64,000 nt of DNA from Planctomycetota bacterium. Lineage in GTDB: Bacteria; Planctomycetota; Planctomycetia; Gemmatales; Gemmataceae. The stretch is taken from contig JACPPF010000124.1 in the NCBI GenBank assembly GCA_016191165.1, positions 1-64,000 of the forward strand, given 5' to 3'. The notes beneath the pieces are model-generated. The model saw only the letters and a list, made by a program, of their open reading frames with translations. It was not told the DNA's origin and did not search any database. How positions within the stretch are numbered: the first letter of the stretch is position 1; each line of letters begins with the position of its first letter. Below, in pieces: positions 18,278 through 27,097 of the stretch. The position numbers were made by a program, and so were the translations under genes.

Positions 18278-18593
18278 GGCCGCACCGAGGGTGGGTTTGT
18301 GATGTTCAACGGTTCATTGTAAACAGGAATGGGAGGGAATGGAATCCTGCCACCGGTGAAGTATATGATACCGCTTTTTGCCTGACGATTCATCGGCCAC
18401 GCAAGTTATCAGGCTTGGTATGGTTCGAGCCGGCAGTTTTCGGTTTTCTCGATTCCCCTTCCAGCAGAAACGCTGATCGCCAATCCCGGATCAGGCCCCG
18501 TTTTCGCTGCTCGCCCGGCCTTGCTCGCCATTCCGCCCATCTCTATAACGAAAGTAGGCAGAGAATTCCTCAACAACACGAGTGAGTCCGCGC
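18278..18593. other. Divergent gap rlmN / nuoI
   Basis: 316 bases between divergent genes, so promoters for both are expected here. I see no hairpin, repeat or convincing promoter. Confidence 0.5.
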
Positions 18594-19166
18594 ATGCTCA
18601 CCTGGCTTCGCAATATCAAGATAGCGATTCAGACCGTGGCCCAGGGAATGTGGATTACCCTGTGGTACTTCCTGCAGACCTACAGGCGCAAAGCATTCAC
18701 GCAACATTTCGAGTATCCCGAGTTGCCGGTGCCGGTCAAGCCGCGTTACCGTGGGTTCCACAAGTTTGATCTGACGACGTGCATCGGCTGCGACAAATGC
18801 GCCAGGGTCTGCCCGGTGGATTGCATTTACATCGACAAGGTCAAGAACCCGGTCGGCAAGGGTTTCCGCGTCAACGGATTCAAAATCGACTACACGAAGT
18901 GCATGTTCTGTGCTTTGTGCGTCGATCCGTGCCCGGTCGATTGCATCTTCATGGGTTCGACGCACGATCAAAGCTGTTACACCCGAGATGGTTGCATCGT
19001 CGATTTCGCGAAGCTACCGGTGGAGATCGCGTGGGGCCAGGCCACGTTGAACCCGACGGCGATAGCCGCATCGAAACTGACCGCGGAGCCCGTCTGGACG
19101 AAACCGCCGGATCCGCCGCCAGCGCCGAAAGCAGCGCCTGCCGCGGCGCCGCAACCCAGCAGTTAA
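18594..19166 (+). CDS. nuoI: NADH-quinone oxidoreductase subunit I
   Basis: 190 residues. Two 4Fe-4S motifs, CIGCDKCARVCPVDC and CMFCALCVDPCPVDC, identify the subunit that carries clusters N6a and N6b between the peripheral arm and NuoB. The N-terminal helix (IKIAIQTVAQGMWITLWYF) anchors it to the membrane arm. ATG 18594 fits family starts; a GTG at 18582 is in frame. The Pro/Ala-rich tail after residue 160 is longer than usual. It heads a partial nuo cluster. Confidence 0.95.
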   Translation: MLTWLRNIKIAIQTVAQGMWITLWYFLQTYRRKAFTQHFEYPELPVPVKPRYRGFHKFDLTTCIGCDKCARVCPVDCIYIDKVKNPVGKGFRVNGFKIDYTKCMFCALCVDPCPVDCIFMGSTHDQSCYTRDGCIVDFAKLPVEIAWGQATLNPTAIAASKLTAEPVWTKPPDPPPAPKAAPAAAPQPSS

Positions 19167-19235
19167 CCCGCCTGCGGTTTGGCGTTCGCTCGACGCAACG
19201 CGAACGCCGCGCCGCCGACGGCAGGATCCACCACC

Positions 19236-19679
19236 ATGAAAGCAACCTCACGCCGAAAAGCGAAGAAGAAGTATTACACGGTCGCCGAGGCGAACGCGAT
19301 GCTGCCGTTGCTGCGCGCCATTTTGCGCGACATCACGGTCCTCGCCAACGACCTCCGCGAGCGCTATGAACGTTTGCAACGCCTGAACCAAACCGGCGGC
19401 AAACTGGATACCGCTCATCAAGAGGAAGTGCAACACCTTCTGGAAGAATTTGAGCGCGGGCAAGACAAGATGCGCGAATACGAGGACGAGTTGAAAAAAC
19501 TCGATGTCGAACTCAAAGATTACTACACCGGCCTGATCGACTTTCGCCACCTGCGCGACGGCAAGGAAGTCTACCTGTGCTGGCGGCTCGGCGAGGATGA
19601 CGTAGCCCACTGGCACGAGCTCAACTCCGGGTTCTCGGGCCGAAAAAAGCTCGAAACGGTCGGCGCCCTGGGCCAATAG
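19236..19679 (+). CDS. DUF2203 family protein
   Basis: 147 residues. KKYYTVAEANAMLPLLRAIL at the start and YYTGLIDFRHLRDGKEVYLC with WRLGEDDVAHWHEL towards the end are the DUF2203 hallmarks; a coiled coil lies between. Start chosen at ATG 19236 with AGGA upstream. It sits between nuoI and nuoA, so it may be co-transcribed with them, but no link to complex I is known to me. Confidence 0.8.
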   Translation: MKATSRRKAKKKYYTVAEANAMLPLLRAILRDITVLANDLRERYERLQRLNQTGGKLDTAHQEEVQHLLEEFERGQDKMREYEDELKKLDVELKDYYTGLIDFRHLRDGKEVYLCWRLGEDDVAHWHELNSGFSGRKKLETVGALGQ

Positions 19680-19770
19680 AAACGCCGAGCCTAAACCCTG
19701 GCCACGGGCCATGCGGCGCCCTTCGCTGATGCTCCGGCTCGGAAAACGTTTGAAGTTCACGGAAGCAAAC

Positions 19771-20466
19771 ATGATTCCCAATCCAAGCGACCCCGTCGCG
19801 ACCCTGGTGTTTTTTATCCTCGTCTTCACCGTGGTCGCGGTGGTATTTCTGTTTTTTCATCTTGTCATGGGCAGCGTCATTCGACCCAACAAGCCCGACG
19901 CCGAAAAGCTGACGATTTATGAGTGCGGCGAGCCGACGGTCGGCAGCGCGTGGGTGCAGTTCGATCTGCGGTACTACGTGGTCGCGCTCCTGTTCGTGAT
20001 TTTCGATGTCGAGGTTGCCTTCTTTTTCCCGTGGGCAACAGTATTTGGCACCGCCAACCAGCTGGCGCAATTGCCGGACCCGCCGAAAAAAATGGACATT
20101 GCCACGATGACCGATGCCGACAAGGCGATTGAAGCCAGGCGGCAGAAGCTTTCCAATTCCCTGCTGCCCTCTGGCGTGAGCAAGGCGGAAATGATCAGCA
20201 TGAAACTGGCAACCTTTGAGAAAAAGACGAATTCCAGGGGCATTTCAGAAGAAGTCGCGGTCGCAATACCGATCAAGCCCGAAGTGGCGTCGTTTTGGGC
20301 TCATCTCGTCTTTTGGGACATCGCGATCTTTTTCGGCGTGCTGATGGTAGGCTTCGCCTACGTCTGGCGTCGCGGCGACATCGACTGGGTGCGCGCTTAC
20401 GCCGCCCACAAGGAACCCGCCTCCGAAGTGGAGAAACCTCTGGAACAGCATCAAATGAGCGCGTGA
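19771..20466 (+). CDS. nuoA: NADH-quinone oxidoreductase subunit A, enlarged
   Basis: 231 residues against a usual 120-150. Three helices (about 9-32, 67-89, 177-200) and the conserved [20 protein letters not shown] with [12 protein letters not shown] identify NuoA, part of the quinone-proximal proton path. The extra length is one hydrophilic, Lys-rich insert (about 92-172) between helices 2 and 3. ATG 19771 starts right before the first helix. Confidence 0.9.
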   Translation: MIPNPSDPVATLVFFILVFTVVAVVFLFFHLVMGSVIRPNKPDAEKLTIYECGEPTVGSAWVQFDLRYYVVALLFVIFDVEVAFFFPWATVFGTANQLAQLPDPPKKMDIATMTDADKAIEARRQKLSNSLLPSGVSKAEMISMKLATFEKKTNSRGISEEVAVAIPIKPEVASFWAHLVFWDIAIFFGVLMVGFAYVWRRGDIDWVRAYAAHKEPASEVEKPLEQHQMSA

Positions 20467-20473
20467 CAAGAAG

Positions 20474-20502
20474 CCCAGGGCTGAACGAAGTGAAGCCCTG
20501 GG
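20474..20502. repeat. Hairpin between nuoA and nuoB
   Basis: CCCAGGGC (20474-20481), 13-nt loop, GCCCTGGG (20495-20502). No T-run follows, so it is not a standard terminator. It is one of three unrelated palindromes in successive nuo gaps. Confidence 0.8.
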
Positions 20503-20527
20503 ATCTGCCGCTTTGGGAGAAGCAAAA

Positions 20528-21160
20528 ATGGGAATGCTCGAAGGCCGATTCGATGAAAACTTCTTCGTAACCACGATCGAACAGGGCATCGCCTGGGCGC
20601 GTGAATCGAGCATGTGGCCCATGACGTTCGGACTGGCGTGCTGTGCGATCGAGATGATGGCGGTCGGCGGGCCTCGTTACGACCTGGATCGTTTCGGGGC
20701 CGGCGCCTTTCGCGCCACCCCTCGGCAAGCCGATCTCATGGTCGTCGCTGGCACGGTCAACATGAAGATGGCCAGCCGGGTGCGCCGCCTTTATAACCAG
20801 ATGCCCGATCCGAAATTCGTCATCGCCATGGGCGCCTGCACCTGCGGCGGCGGGCCGTATTACAAGTATGGCTACAACGTCGTCAAGGGCGTGGACCTGG
20901 TCGTGCCCGTGGACGTGTACATCCCCGGCTGCCCACCGCGCCCCGAAGCGCTGATGGAAGGCATCATGCGCATTCAAGACAAGGTCCGCGGCATGCGTTA
21001 CCTGACCAAAGGCCAGGCCATCGACCTGCCAATCCCCGCCCGCACCGGGTACATCCAGCTTCCCCCGGAACTGGACGATGCCGATCCGGTCAAGGCTCTG
21101 GAAAAGCAAATCGCCTGGGCGAAGATGAACAAAGAGAAGGCGACGCCGACGAAGGCGTAG
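20528..21160 (+). CDS. nuoB: NADH-quinone oxidoreductase subunit B
   Basis: 210 residues. It binds cluster N2, the last iron-sulfur centre before quinone. [23 protein letters not shown] and [16 protein letters not shown] carry the cluster cysteines. ATG 20528 has GGGAGA at ideal spacing; a TTG at 20513 is in frame but overlaps that site. The tail after residue 165 is an extra charged segment. Confidence 0.95.
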   Translation: MGMLEGRFDENFFVTTIEQGIAWARESSMWPMTFGLACCAIEMMAVGGPRYDLDRFGAGAFRATPRQADLMVVAGTVNMKMASRVRRLYNQMPDPKFVIAMGACTCGGGPYYKYGYNVVKGVDLVVPVDVYIPGCPPRPEALMEGIMRIQDKVRGMRYLTKGQAIDLPIPARTGYIQLPPELDDADPVKALEKQIAWAKMNKEKATPTKA

Positions 21161-21177
21161 TTCTTTTCCTTCCAACG

Positions 21178-21258
21178 CCCGCGGCCGACAGGCCGCGGGA
21201 TCAAGGCGGGACCCCAGAATCCCAATGTCCCAGAATCCCGCGGCCTGCCGGCCACGGG
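21178..21258. repeat. Inverted pair of hairpin repeats between nuoB and nuoC
   Basis: CCCGCGGCC, loop GACA, GGCCGCGGG (21178-21199) is followed by an oppositely oriented copy, CCCGCGGCC, loop TGCC, GGCCACGGG (21237-21258). It is the same layout as the hairpins inside the DUF1501 and DUF6797 genes, with two stem bases changed in a compensatory way (AG/CT to GG/CC). The pair forms a BIME-like unit. Confidence 0.85.
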
Positions 21259-21271
21259 CGTGCGAGGTGTT

Positions 21272-21802
21272 ATGACCGCTACCGAAATCATCGCCACCCT
21301 CGACGCCGAGTGCGGCTCGAAGATCAAGGACAAAAAAACCGACGCGATCGATCCGTTCATCGTTGTCGAGCCGGCGAATCTGGTGGCCGTTTGCACCACG
21401 TTGCGCGATCATCCGAAGTTGCGCTTCGAAAGCCTCAACTGCATCTCCGGCGTCGATTACCTGGAACCCGATCCGAAAAAGGTCGCGAAGGCCGGCTTCG
21501 AGCCGCACGTCGAGGTCGTTTATCATCTGTGCAGCATTTCGCTCAGGCATCGCTTCGTGGTGAAGGTGCTATTGCCTCGCTGGAAGGACGACAAGCCGGG
21601 CGAGTTGCCGGAAGTCCCATCGCTCGTCGAAATCTGGCCCGCCGCCGACTGGCATGAGCGCGAGGTGTTCGACCTGACAGGCGTGATGTTTGGCGGCCAT
21701 CCGGGGTTGTATCGCATCCTGCTCGCCGATGATTGGGTCGGGCATCCGTTGCGCAAGGATTACGAGTTTCCGCTGGAGTATCATGGCATCCGGGGTAGGT
21801 AA
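21272..21802 (+). CDS. nuoC: NADH-quinone oxidoreductase subunit C
   Basis: 176 residues of the 30-kDa subunit. FESLNCISGVDYL, HRFVVKVLLPR, VEIWPAADWHEREVFDLTGV and LLADDWVGHPLRKDYEFP are the family signature. It scaffolds NuoB and NuoD in the peripheral arm. ATG 21272 has AGG upstream; GTG 21260 is in frame. Confidence 0.95.
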   Translation: MTATEIIATLDAECGSKIKDKKTDAIDPFIVVEPANLVAVCTTLRDHPKLRFESLNCISGVDYLEPDPKKVAKAGFEPHVEVVYHLCSISLRHRFVVKVLLPRWKDDKPGELPEVPSLVEIWPAADWHEREVFDLTGVMFGGHPGLYRILLADDWVGHPLRKDYEFPLEYHGIRGR

Positions 21803-21809
21803 TTGGGTT

Positions 21810-21868
21810 TAGCCGCTCGCCTTCGGCGAGCGGGAGGCACGCGCTCGCCGAAGGCGAGCGGCTAAACG
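21810..21868. repeat. Long hairpin between nuoC and nuoD
   Basis: Perfect 25-bp arms (21810-21834 and 21844-21868; outer end TTTAGCCGCTCGCCTTCGGC) around a 9-nt loop, 15 nt before the nuoD start. The GGCTAAACG end recurs at 11896-11904 and 62634-62642. Confidence 0.9.
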
Positions 21869-21883
21869 ATTTGGATTTGACAC

Positions 21884-23080
21884 ATGGCCATCGCATCCCT
21901 CATGCCCACTGATCAAACCATCGTCGAGTTCGACGTCCGCACCGACGAGATGCTCGTCAATATGGGGCCGCAGCACCCCTCGACGCATGGTGTCTTACGG
22001 CTCGTGTTGCGCACCGACGGCGAGATCGTCTCCGAAGTCGTGCCGCACCTGGGGTATCTGCACCGCTGCGCCGAGAAGATCGGTGAGAACGTCATGCCGA
22101 TTCAGTTCATCCCGTACACCGACCGGATGGACTATCTGGCCGGCATGAACATGAACCTCGCCTACTCGCTGGCGGTCGAGAAGCTGTGCGGCATGAAGAT
22201 CCCGGAGAAGGCGAACGTCATTCGCGTCCTCGTTTGCGAGCTCAACCGCATCGCCAGCCACTTGGTCGCGATGGGGACCTATGGCCTGGACCTCGGCACG
22301 TTCAGCCCGTTTCTCTACGCTTTCCGCGAGCGCGAGATGATTCTCGATCTATTCGAAGAGATTTGCGGCGCCCGCCTCACTTACAGCTACATCACCATCG
22401 GCGGCGTTCACGACGATGTCCCCGACGGCTGGCTCGACCACGTCACGCAGTTTCTCGACTACTTCGAGCCGCGCATCCCGGAGTATCACACGCTCCTGAC
22501 GACGAACCACATCTTCGTCAAGCGCACCGCGAACATCGGCATCTGCTCAAAGGAACTGGCGATCCAGCACGGCTGCTCCGGCCCGATGCTGCGCGGGTCG
22601 CTTGATCGGCGAAAAAACGATCCGGAATGGGACCTGCGTAAAGTCGAACCGTACTGCGATTACGACAAATACGATTTCAGCGCGGTGCTGCCACCGTTCG
22701 ACATGGCCCCGCCGGAAGCGAAACTCGGGGATTGCTGGCATCGCTACATGGTTCGCATGTTGGAAGTGGTCGAGAGCATCAAGATCATTCGCCAGGGCCT
22801 GGACCGGTACAAGACCGCGGCCGGCTCGCACCGCATCGAGTTGCCCAAGCACCTGCCGGCCGGGGAAGCATACGCGGAATCCGAATGTCCGCGCGGACAA
22901 ATGGGCTTCTACGTCGTTGGCAGCCCGGCCAAGGCGCAGGTCCCGCTACGAGTTCGCGCGCGTTCGTCGTCCATGGCCAACCTCAGTCTGGCGGGAAAAA
23001 TCTGCGAGGGCTGTCTGATCGCGGACATCCCGGCGATCATTGGCAGCATCGATATCGTGATGGGCGAGATAGATAGGTAA
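21884..23080 (+). CDS. nuoD: NADH-quinone oxidoreductase subunit D
   Basis: 398 residues of the 49-kDa subunit that forms the quinone pocket with NuoB. MGPQHPSTHGVLRLVLRTDG, PHLGYLHRCAEKIGE, YTDRMDYLAGMNMNLAY, RASSMANLSLAGKICEGCLI and ADIPAIIGSIDIVMGEIDR are diagnostic. It is the last nuo gene here; subunits E-H and J-N must lie elsewhere. Confidence 0.96.
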   Translation: MAIASLMPTDQTIVEFDVRTDEMLVNMGPQHPSTHGVLRLVLRTDGEIVSEVVPHLGYLHRCAEKIGENVMPIQFIPYTDRMDYLAGMNMNLAYSLAVEKLCGMKIPEKANVIRVLVCELNRIASHLVAMGTYGLDLGTFSPFLYAFREREMILDLFEEICGARLTYSYITIGGVHDDVPDGWLDHVTQFLDYFEPRIPEYHTLLTTNHIFVKRTANIGICSKELAIQHGCSGPMLRGSLDRRKNDPEWDLRKVEPYCDYDKYDFSAVLPPFDMAPPEAKLGDCWHRYMVRMLEVVESIKIIRQGLDRYKTAAGSHRIELPKHLPAGEAYAESECPRGQMGFYVVGSPAKAQVPLRVRARSSSMANLSLAGKICEGCLIADIPAIIGSIDIVMGEIDR

Positions 23081-23148
23081 GACGATTTGTCGCAACCATT
23101 GCGGCGATGCAACTTGCGCTTCTCGTGATTCTCTGAACATCACGCGGA

Positions 23149-23475
23149 TTACGGCAATTTCGGCGCTCCAGCGGTCCCAGCCAACAGCGCGGCGCCGCCC
23201 CCTGTTTCAGCGCCACGGCCAAAGCCCACGCCGTACGCTGTCTCAAACCCGGCCGCTCGGGCAAGGCCCTGGACCTTTTGGCCGATGGTAACCGTTGGTC
23301 GTACCACGGCGCTGCCCTCGGCCTGTGCTGGGGCTGCCTTCAACGGCGAACCAAGACGCGGAAGCCGTGGCCTCGGGCGCGTGCGCATGTACAATTCCCT
23401 GAGCGTTTCAAGGTAGGTCATCCGCTGGTCGCCAACGCGAACGCTGCGATTTTTCAATTCAAGCTGAACCATCAC
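23149..23475 (-). CDS. Possible small hypothetical protein
   Basis: 108 residues in the 487-base gap between nuoD and the next kinase. The N-terminus (VQLELKNRSVRVGDQRMTYL) looks protein-like, the rest is Gly/Ala-rich. No family recognised and no clear ribosome site; it may not be a gene. I see nothing else in this gap. Confidence 0.3.
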   Translation of the reverse strand: MMVQLELKNRSVRVGDQRMTYLETLRELYMRTRPRPRLPRLGSPLKAAPAQAEGSAVVRPTVTIGQKVQGLARAAGFETAYGVGFGRGAETGGGAALLAGTAGAPKLP

Positions 23476-23567
23476 TCCACCAGGTTAGGTTGGTGGGGGG
23501 GTAGCCTCGAAGCGCGCAGGCCTTTCCAAGGCGAGTATTTCCCAAGCCCAGTTGAGGAAAATGGAAA

Positions 23568-25511
23568 ATGGCCACCATTCTGGTCGTGGACGACGACGCC
23601 TCCATTCGGAAATACGTGAAGATGCTGCTTGCCGAGGCCGGCCATCAAGTTCTGGAGGCGGGCGATGGCGCCGAGGGATTACATCTGGTGCGAACGGAGC
23701 ACCCGGACCTGGTCATTTCCGATTTCGCCATGCCGACGATGGATGGCTACGAGTTGGCCCGCCAGATTCTTGCCGACCCGGCCCTTGCTCGAACCCCCAT
23801 GATCTTCGTGACTGCGGTCTACCAGGAGATGGAGGTGAATGCCCTGATGGACGAGCCTGGCTCGGTTGTCCATCTGATCAAGAAACCTTTTGCAAGTGAA
23901 ACTCTGCTCGTGAAGGTCGATCAGGTGTTGCGGTCCAGGCCACTCTCCACGTCGTATCCAATACCCGACGGATTCGGCCGCGAACACCTGCGTCTGCTCA
24001 CAAACAAACTGGCCGAGAAAGTGCAGGACCTCCAGGCGAGCGAGCAGCGCCTGCGGGCCATATTCGAACATTCCCAGGAAGCCATCCTGCTTGTGGACGA
24101 CGAGGCCCGCTTCCGGGACGTGAACCCCGCGGCCTGCGCCCTCTTCGGGTACAGCCGCTCGCAACTTTTGCGGATGCGCCTGGGAGACGTGATCTCCGAG
24201 AAGGACAAGAAACAGGTTGAGGAATCCTGGCGGACTTTGCTTGCCACCGGAAAGCTGGCCGGTGAGGCCACGATCGTTCGTCAGGACGCAACGACGCGCG
24301 AAGTCGAGGTTCGCGCGGCGGCCAATATTCTCCCGGGCCTTCACCTCCTTACGAAACATGACGTCACCGAACGCAAATGGGCGGTGGAGGCGCTGCGGCA
24401 AAGCGAGCAACAAATGCGCCTCTTCATGGAAGCAACCTCTGACGCGGTCTGGAACTGGGACTTGACGACAGGCAAGGTAGCGCGCAGCAGCAGATTCAAA
24501 ATGGCGTTCGGTTACTCCGACTTGGAAGTGGATTCGACCATCACCTGGTGGGAAGACCGGCTTCACCCGGATGACCGCGCCAACGTGTTCTCAACCTTTC
24601 AAAACACCGTTGCCAGCGGAGGCCATGCGTGCTCGTATGACTATCGGTTCCGACGCAAAGACGGCACCTACGCCGTAATCAACGATCGCGCCTACATTGT
24701 GCGTGACGCCCATGGGAACCCCCTGGGTGCGATTGGCGCGATGACCGACGTCACCGAGCGCAAACAGGCGGAAGCGGAACGGGAACACCTGTTCCAACAG
24801 GTGGTTGCCGCGCGCGTTTGGTCGCAGGACCTATCGCGCCGCCTGATGCAGGCGCAGGAAGACGAACGCCGCTACCTTTCTCGTGAGTTACACGACCAGA
24901 TCGGCCAGGCCTTGACCGGGTTGATCATGACTCTGGAGGGTGCTACCAGCGAGCCTGACGCCTTGCGGTTGGGCAGGCTAATCAAAGAAGCCCTGGCCAT
25001 CGCCAGTCAGGTCCTCCAGCAAGTTCGTACCCTGTCGCTTGATTTGCGCCCCGCGTTGCTAGATGAATTCGGACTTGTGGACGCTCTGGAATGGTACCTG
25101 GATCGCCTGGCGCAGCGGGCCCAATTTACTTTTCAGTTTTCCAGGGGTCCAGTAAAACTGTCCCTGCCGCCGGAGGTGCAGGTTGCTTGCTTTCGCGTCG
25201 CCCAGGAAGCACTGACCAATGTTGCCCGGCACGCTCGAGCTAGGAAAGTGTACGTCGGTTTGCGACAAAACGCCGAGGAAATCGAGTTAGTCATTCGGGA
25301 TGACGGCGACGGTTTCGACGTGAGCGCCGCCCGGGCACGGGCCCGGCGCGGAGGAAGCCTGGGGTTGCTGGGAATGACGGAACGTGCGAGTCTGCTCGGC
25401 GGCTGGCTGGAAATCGTGTCCGCACCCGGCGGCGGGACGACCGTCACGGCCCGCTTCCCCCTGTCGATCATGCCGCCGCAAATTGAAGGCCCACAGGGAG
25501 ATTTCCGATGA
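23568..25511 (+). CDS. Hybrid receiver-PAS-PAS histidine kinase (NarX/DegS type)
   Basis: 647 residues, no membrane segment. Receiver domain 1-122 with phospho-Asp52 (SDFAMP) and Lys105 (IKKPF); PAS about 150-265; PAS/PAC about 275-400 (YDYRFRRKDGTYAVINDRAY); HisKA_3 dimerisation domain with His442 in SRELHDQIGQ; HATPase with EALTNVARHA, DDGDGFD and GGSLGLLGM. GAGGAA precedes the start. It overlaps the next gene by ATGA, a cytoplasmic two-component pair. Signal unknown. Confidence 0.9.
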   Translation: MATILVVDDDASIRKYVKMLLAEAGHQVLEAGDGAEGLHLVRTEHPDLVISDFAMPTMDGYELARQILADPALARTPMIFVTAVYQEMEVNALMDEPGSVVHLIKKPFASETLLVKVDQVLRSRPLSTSYPIPDGFGREHLRLLTNKLAEKVQDLQASEQRLRAIFEHSQEAILLVDDEARFRDVNPAACALFGYSRSQLLRMRLGDVISEKDKKQVEESWRTLLATGKLAGEATIVRQDATTREVEVRAAANILPGLHLLTKHDVTERKWAVEALRQSEQQMRLFMEATSDAVWNWDLTTGKVARSSRFKMAFGYSDLEVDSTITWWEDRLHPDDRANVFSTFQNTVASGGHACSYDYRFRRKDGTYAVINDRAYIVRDAHGNPLGAIGAMTDVTERKQAEAEREHLFQQVVAARVWSQDLSRRLMQAQEDERRYLSRELHDQIGQALTGLIMTLEGATSEPDALRLGRLIKEALAIASQVLQQVRTLSLDLRPALLDEFGLVDALEWYLDRLAQRAQFTFQFSRGPVKLSLPPEVQVACFRVAQEALTNVARHARARKVYVGLRQNAEEIELVIRDDGDGFDVSAARARARRGGSLGLLGMTERASLLGGWLEIVSAPGGGTTVTARFPLSIMPPQIEGPQGDFR

Positions 25512-26161
25512 AACCAACTCGCATTGTGGTGGCCGACGATCACCCGATCACGCGCGCGGGGGTGGTCGCCATCCTGAACAAGATACCAGACGTTCAGATC
25601 GTCGGCGAAGCAGGCGATGGCCGGGAGGCGCTGGCCTTGGTCCAGGTCCATGCGCCCGACGTCGTGGTGCTGGATATTGCCATGCCGGAGTTGAACGGTG
25701 TCGAGGTGGCTGCCCGCCTGTCGCGGGATTATCCACAGGTTCGCGTGATCATGCTTTCCATGTACACGAGCGAAAAACATGTGCTCCGCGCGCTGCAGGC
25801 CGGGGCGGGCGCCTATCTGGTGAAAGAAGGCGTCACCCTGGAACTCGAACAAGCCCTCCAGGCGGTCGTCAAGGGGCAAACCTATCTCAGTCCCGGCGTG
25901 TCGAAACAAGTCGTCCTGGCTTACCTGCGACGGGTCGGCAGCACCGAAGGCTCCCTCGAACTCCTGACCCCGCGGCAACGCGAAATCCTACAGTTGATCG
26001 CGGAGAGCCACGGCACCAAGGAGATTGCCAAGAAGCTCGCAATTAGCGTCAAGACCGTGGAGAACACTCGCCTGCAACTGATGGATCGGCTTGATATTCA
26101 CGACATCGCCGGCCTCGTGCGATATGCCATCGAGATGGATTTGGTCCAGCTAAAATCCTGA
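25508..26161 (+). CDS. NarL/LuxR-family response regulator
   Basis: 217 residues. Receiver with Asp56 (VVVLDIAMPELNG) and Lys (LVKEGV); LuxR-type helix-turn-helix at about 150-215 (LTPRQREILQLIAESHGTKE, IAKKLAISVKTVENTRLQLM). Translationally coupled to the upstream HisKA_3 kinase, its likely partner. DNA target unknown. Confidence 0.92.
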   Translation: MKPTRIVVADDHPITRAGVVAILNKIPDVQIVGEAGDGREALALVQVHAPDVVVLDIAMPELNGVEVAARLSRDYPQVRVIMLSMYTSEKHVLRALQAGAGAYLVKEGVTLELEQALQAVVKGQTYLSPGVSKQVVLAYLRRVGSTEGSLELLTPRQREILQLIAESHGTKEIAKKLAISVKTVENTRLQLMDRLDIHDIAGLVRYAIEMDLVQLKS

Positions 26162-26179
26162 GACCACGTGAGCGTTCGC

Positions 26180-26980
26180 CTATCCCGATCGCACCGGGAT
26201 CGGCCGCCCCATCTTCTCCAAAAGCATCTTCATGTCGTTCCAGACGTCTCCTTTTTTTTCCGGGTGCTTGTGCGGCAACAAATAGGCGGGGTGATAGGTA
26301 ACCACGACCGGGATTCCTTTGTAGTCATGAAATCGCCCGCGAAGTTTGCCGATGGAAAGCGTCGTTTGCAAAAGGTTCGTCGCGGCGCATCCGCCGAGCG
26401 CGACGATATACTTGGGGGCGGCAAGTTCGAGTTGTTTCACCAAAAACGCGCGGCAGTTGTCGGCTTCGTCGGCTAGTGGGGTGCGATTGCCAGGAGGCCG
26501 GCATTTGACCACGTTGCAGATGTAAACCTCGTCGCGGCGAAACCCACAGGCGGCGAGGATTCGATTGAGCAGTTGCCCTGCCGCCCCGACAAAAGGGGTG
26601 CCGCTGGCGTCCTCGTCCGCTCCCGGCGCTTCCCCCAGGAAGCACACCTCGGCCCCAGGTGGGCCATCGGCAAAAACGGTTTGCGTACGCGATCGGCACA
26701 ACTCCGCACACCTGGTGCATCCCTTGACCTCAACCGCCAGCGCTTGCAATGCGGCGAGACGTTCCTCCAGCGAAAGTGCGGCCTCGCTTTGCGGTTGCTC
26801 GACAATGTCAAAACTCGAATCCGCCGGCAAAGATTCCGATGTCGCAACGATCGGTGTGGACTCGACGACCGGAAGCGGCGCTTCTTTGGGAAGCCAATCG
26901 ACTCCCGCCCCGTGCAGACCGCGGATTCGGGCCAGCAACTGGCGCGAGATAACATCCAGATTCAAGGTCGTTTCATCCAT
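26180..26980 (-). CDS. Family 4 uracil-DNA glycosylase (4Fe-4S)
   Basis: 266 residues. Removes uracil from DNA in base excision repair. GEAPGADEDASGTPFVGAAG is the uracil-binding/catalytic region, YHPAYLL the second active-site loop; Cys88, Cys91, Cys160 and Cys176 fit the 4Fe-4S ligands. The first 70 residues are a low-complexity extension common in planctomycete members. Some relatives are annotated as DNA polymerase-related proteins. Confidence 0.92.
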   Translation of the reverse strand: MDETTLNLDVISRQLLARIRGLHGAGVDWLPKEAPLPVVESTPIVATSESLPADSSFDIVEQPQSEAALSLEERLAALQALAVEVKGCTRCAELCRSRTQTVFADGPPGAEVCFLGEAPGADEDASGTPFVGAAGQLLNRILAACGFRRDEVYICNVVKCRPPGNRTPLADEADNCRAFLVKQLELAAPKYIVALGGCAATNLLQTTLSIGKLRGRFHDYKGIPVVVTYHPAYLLPHKHPEKKGDVWNDMKMLLEKMGRPIPVRSG

Positions 26981-27097
26981 GCGTCACGGAACCGCCCAGA
27001 AAAAAGCGTTTCGTATTCGTCCTGATGGTCGGCAATCCTCTCATGGGTCCCGGCGGCACACCGGCACGACCGGAGGCTTGCCCTTGGTGCGCCGTCT

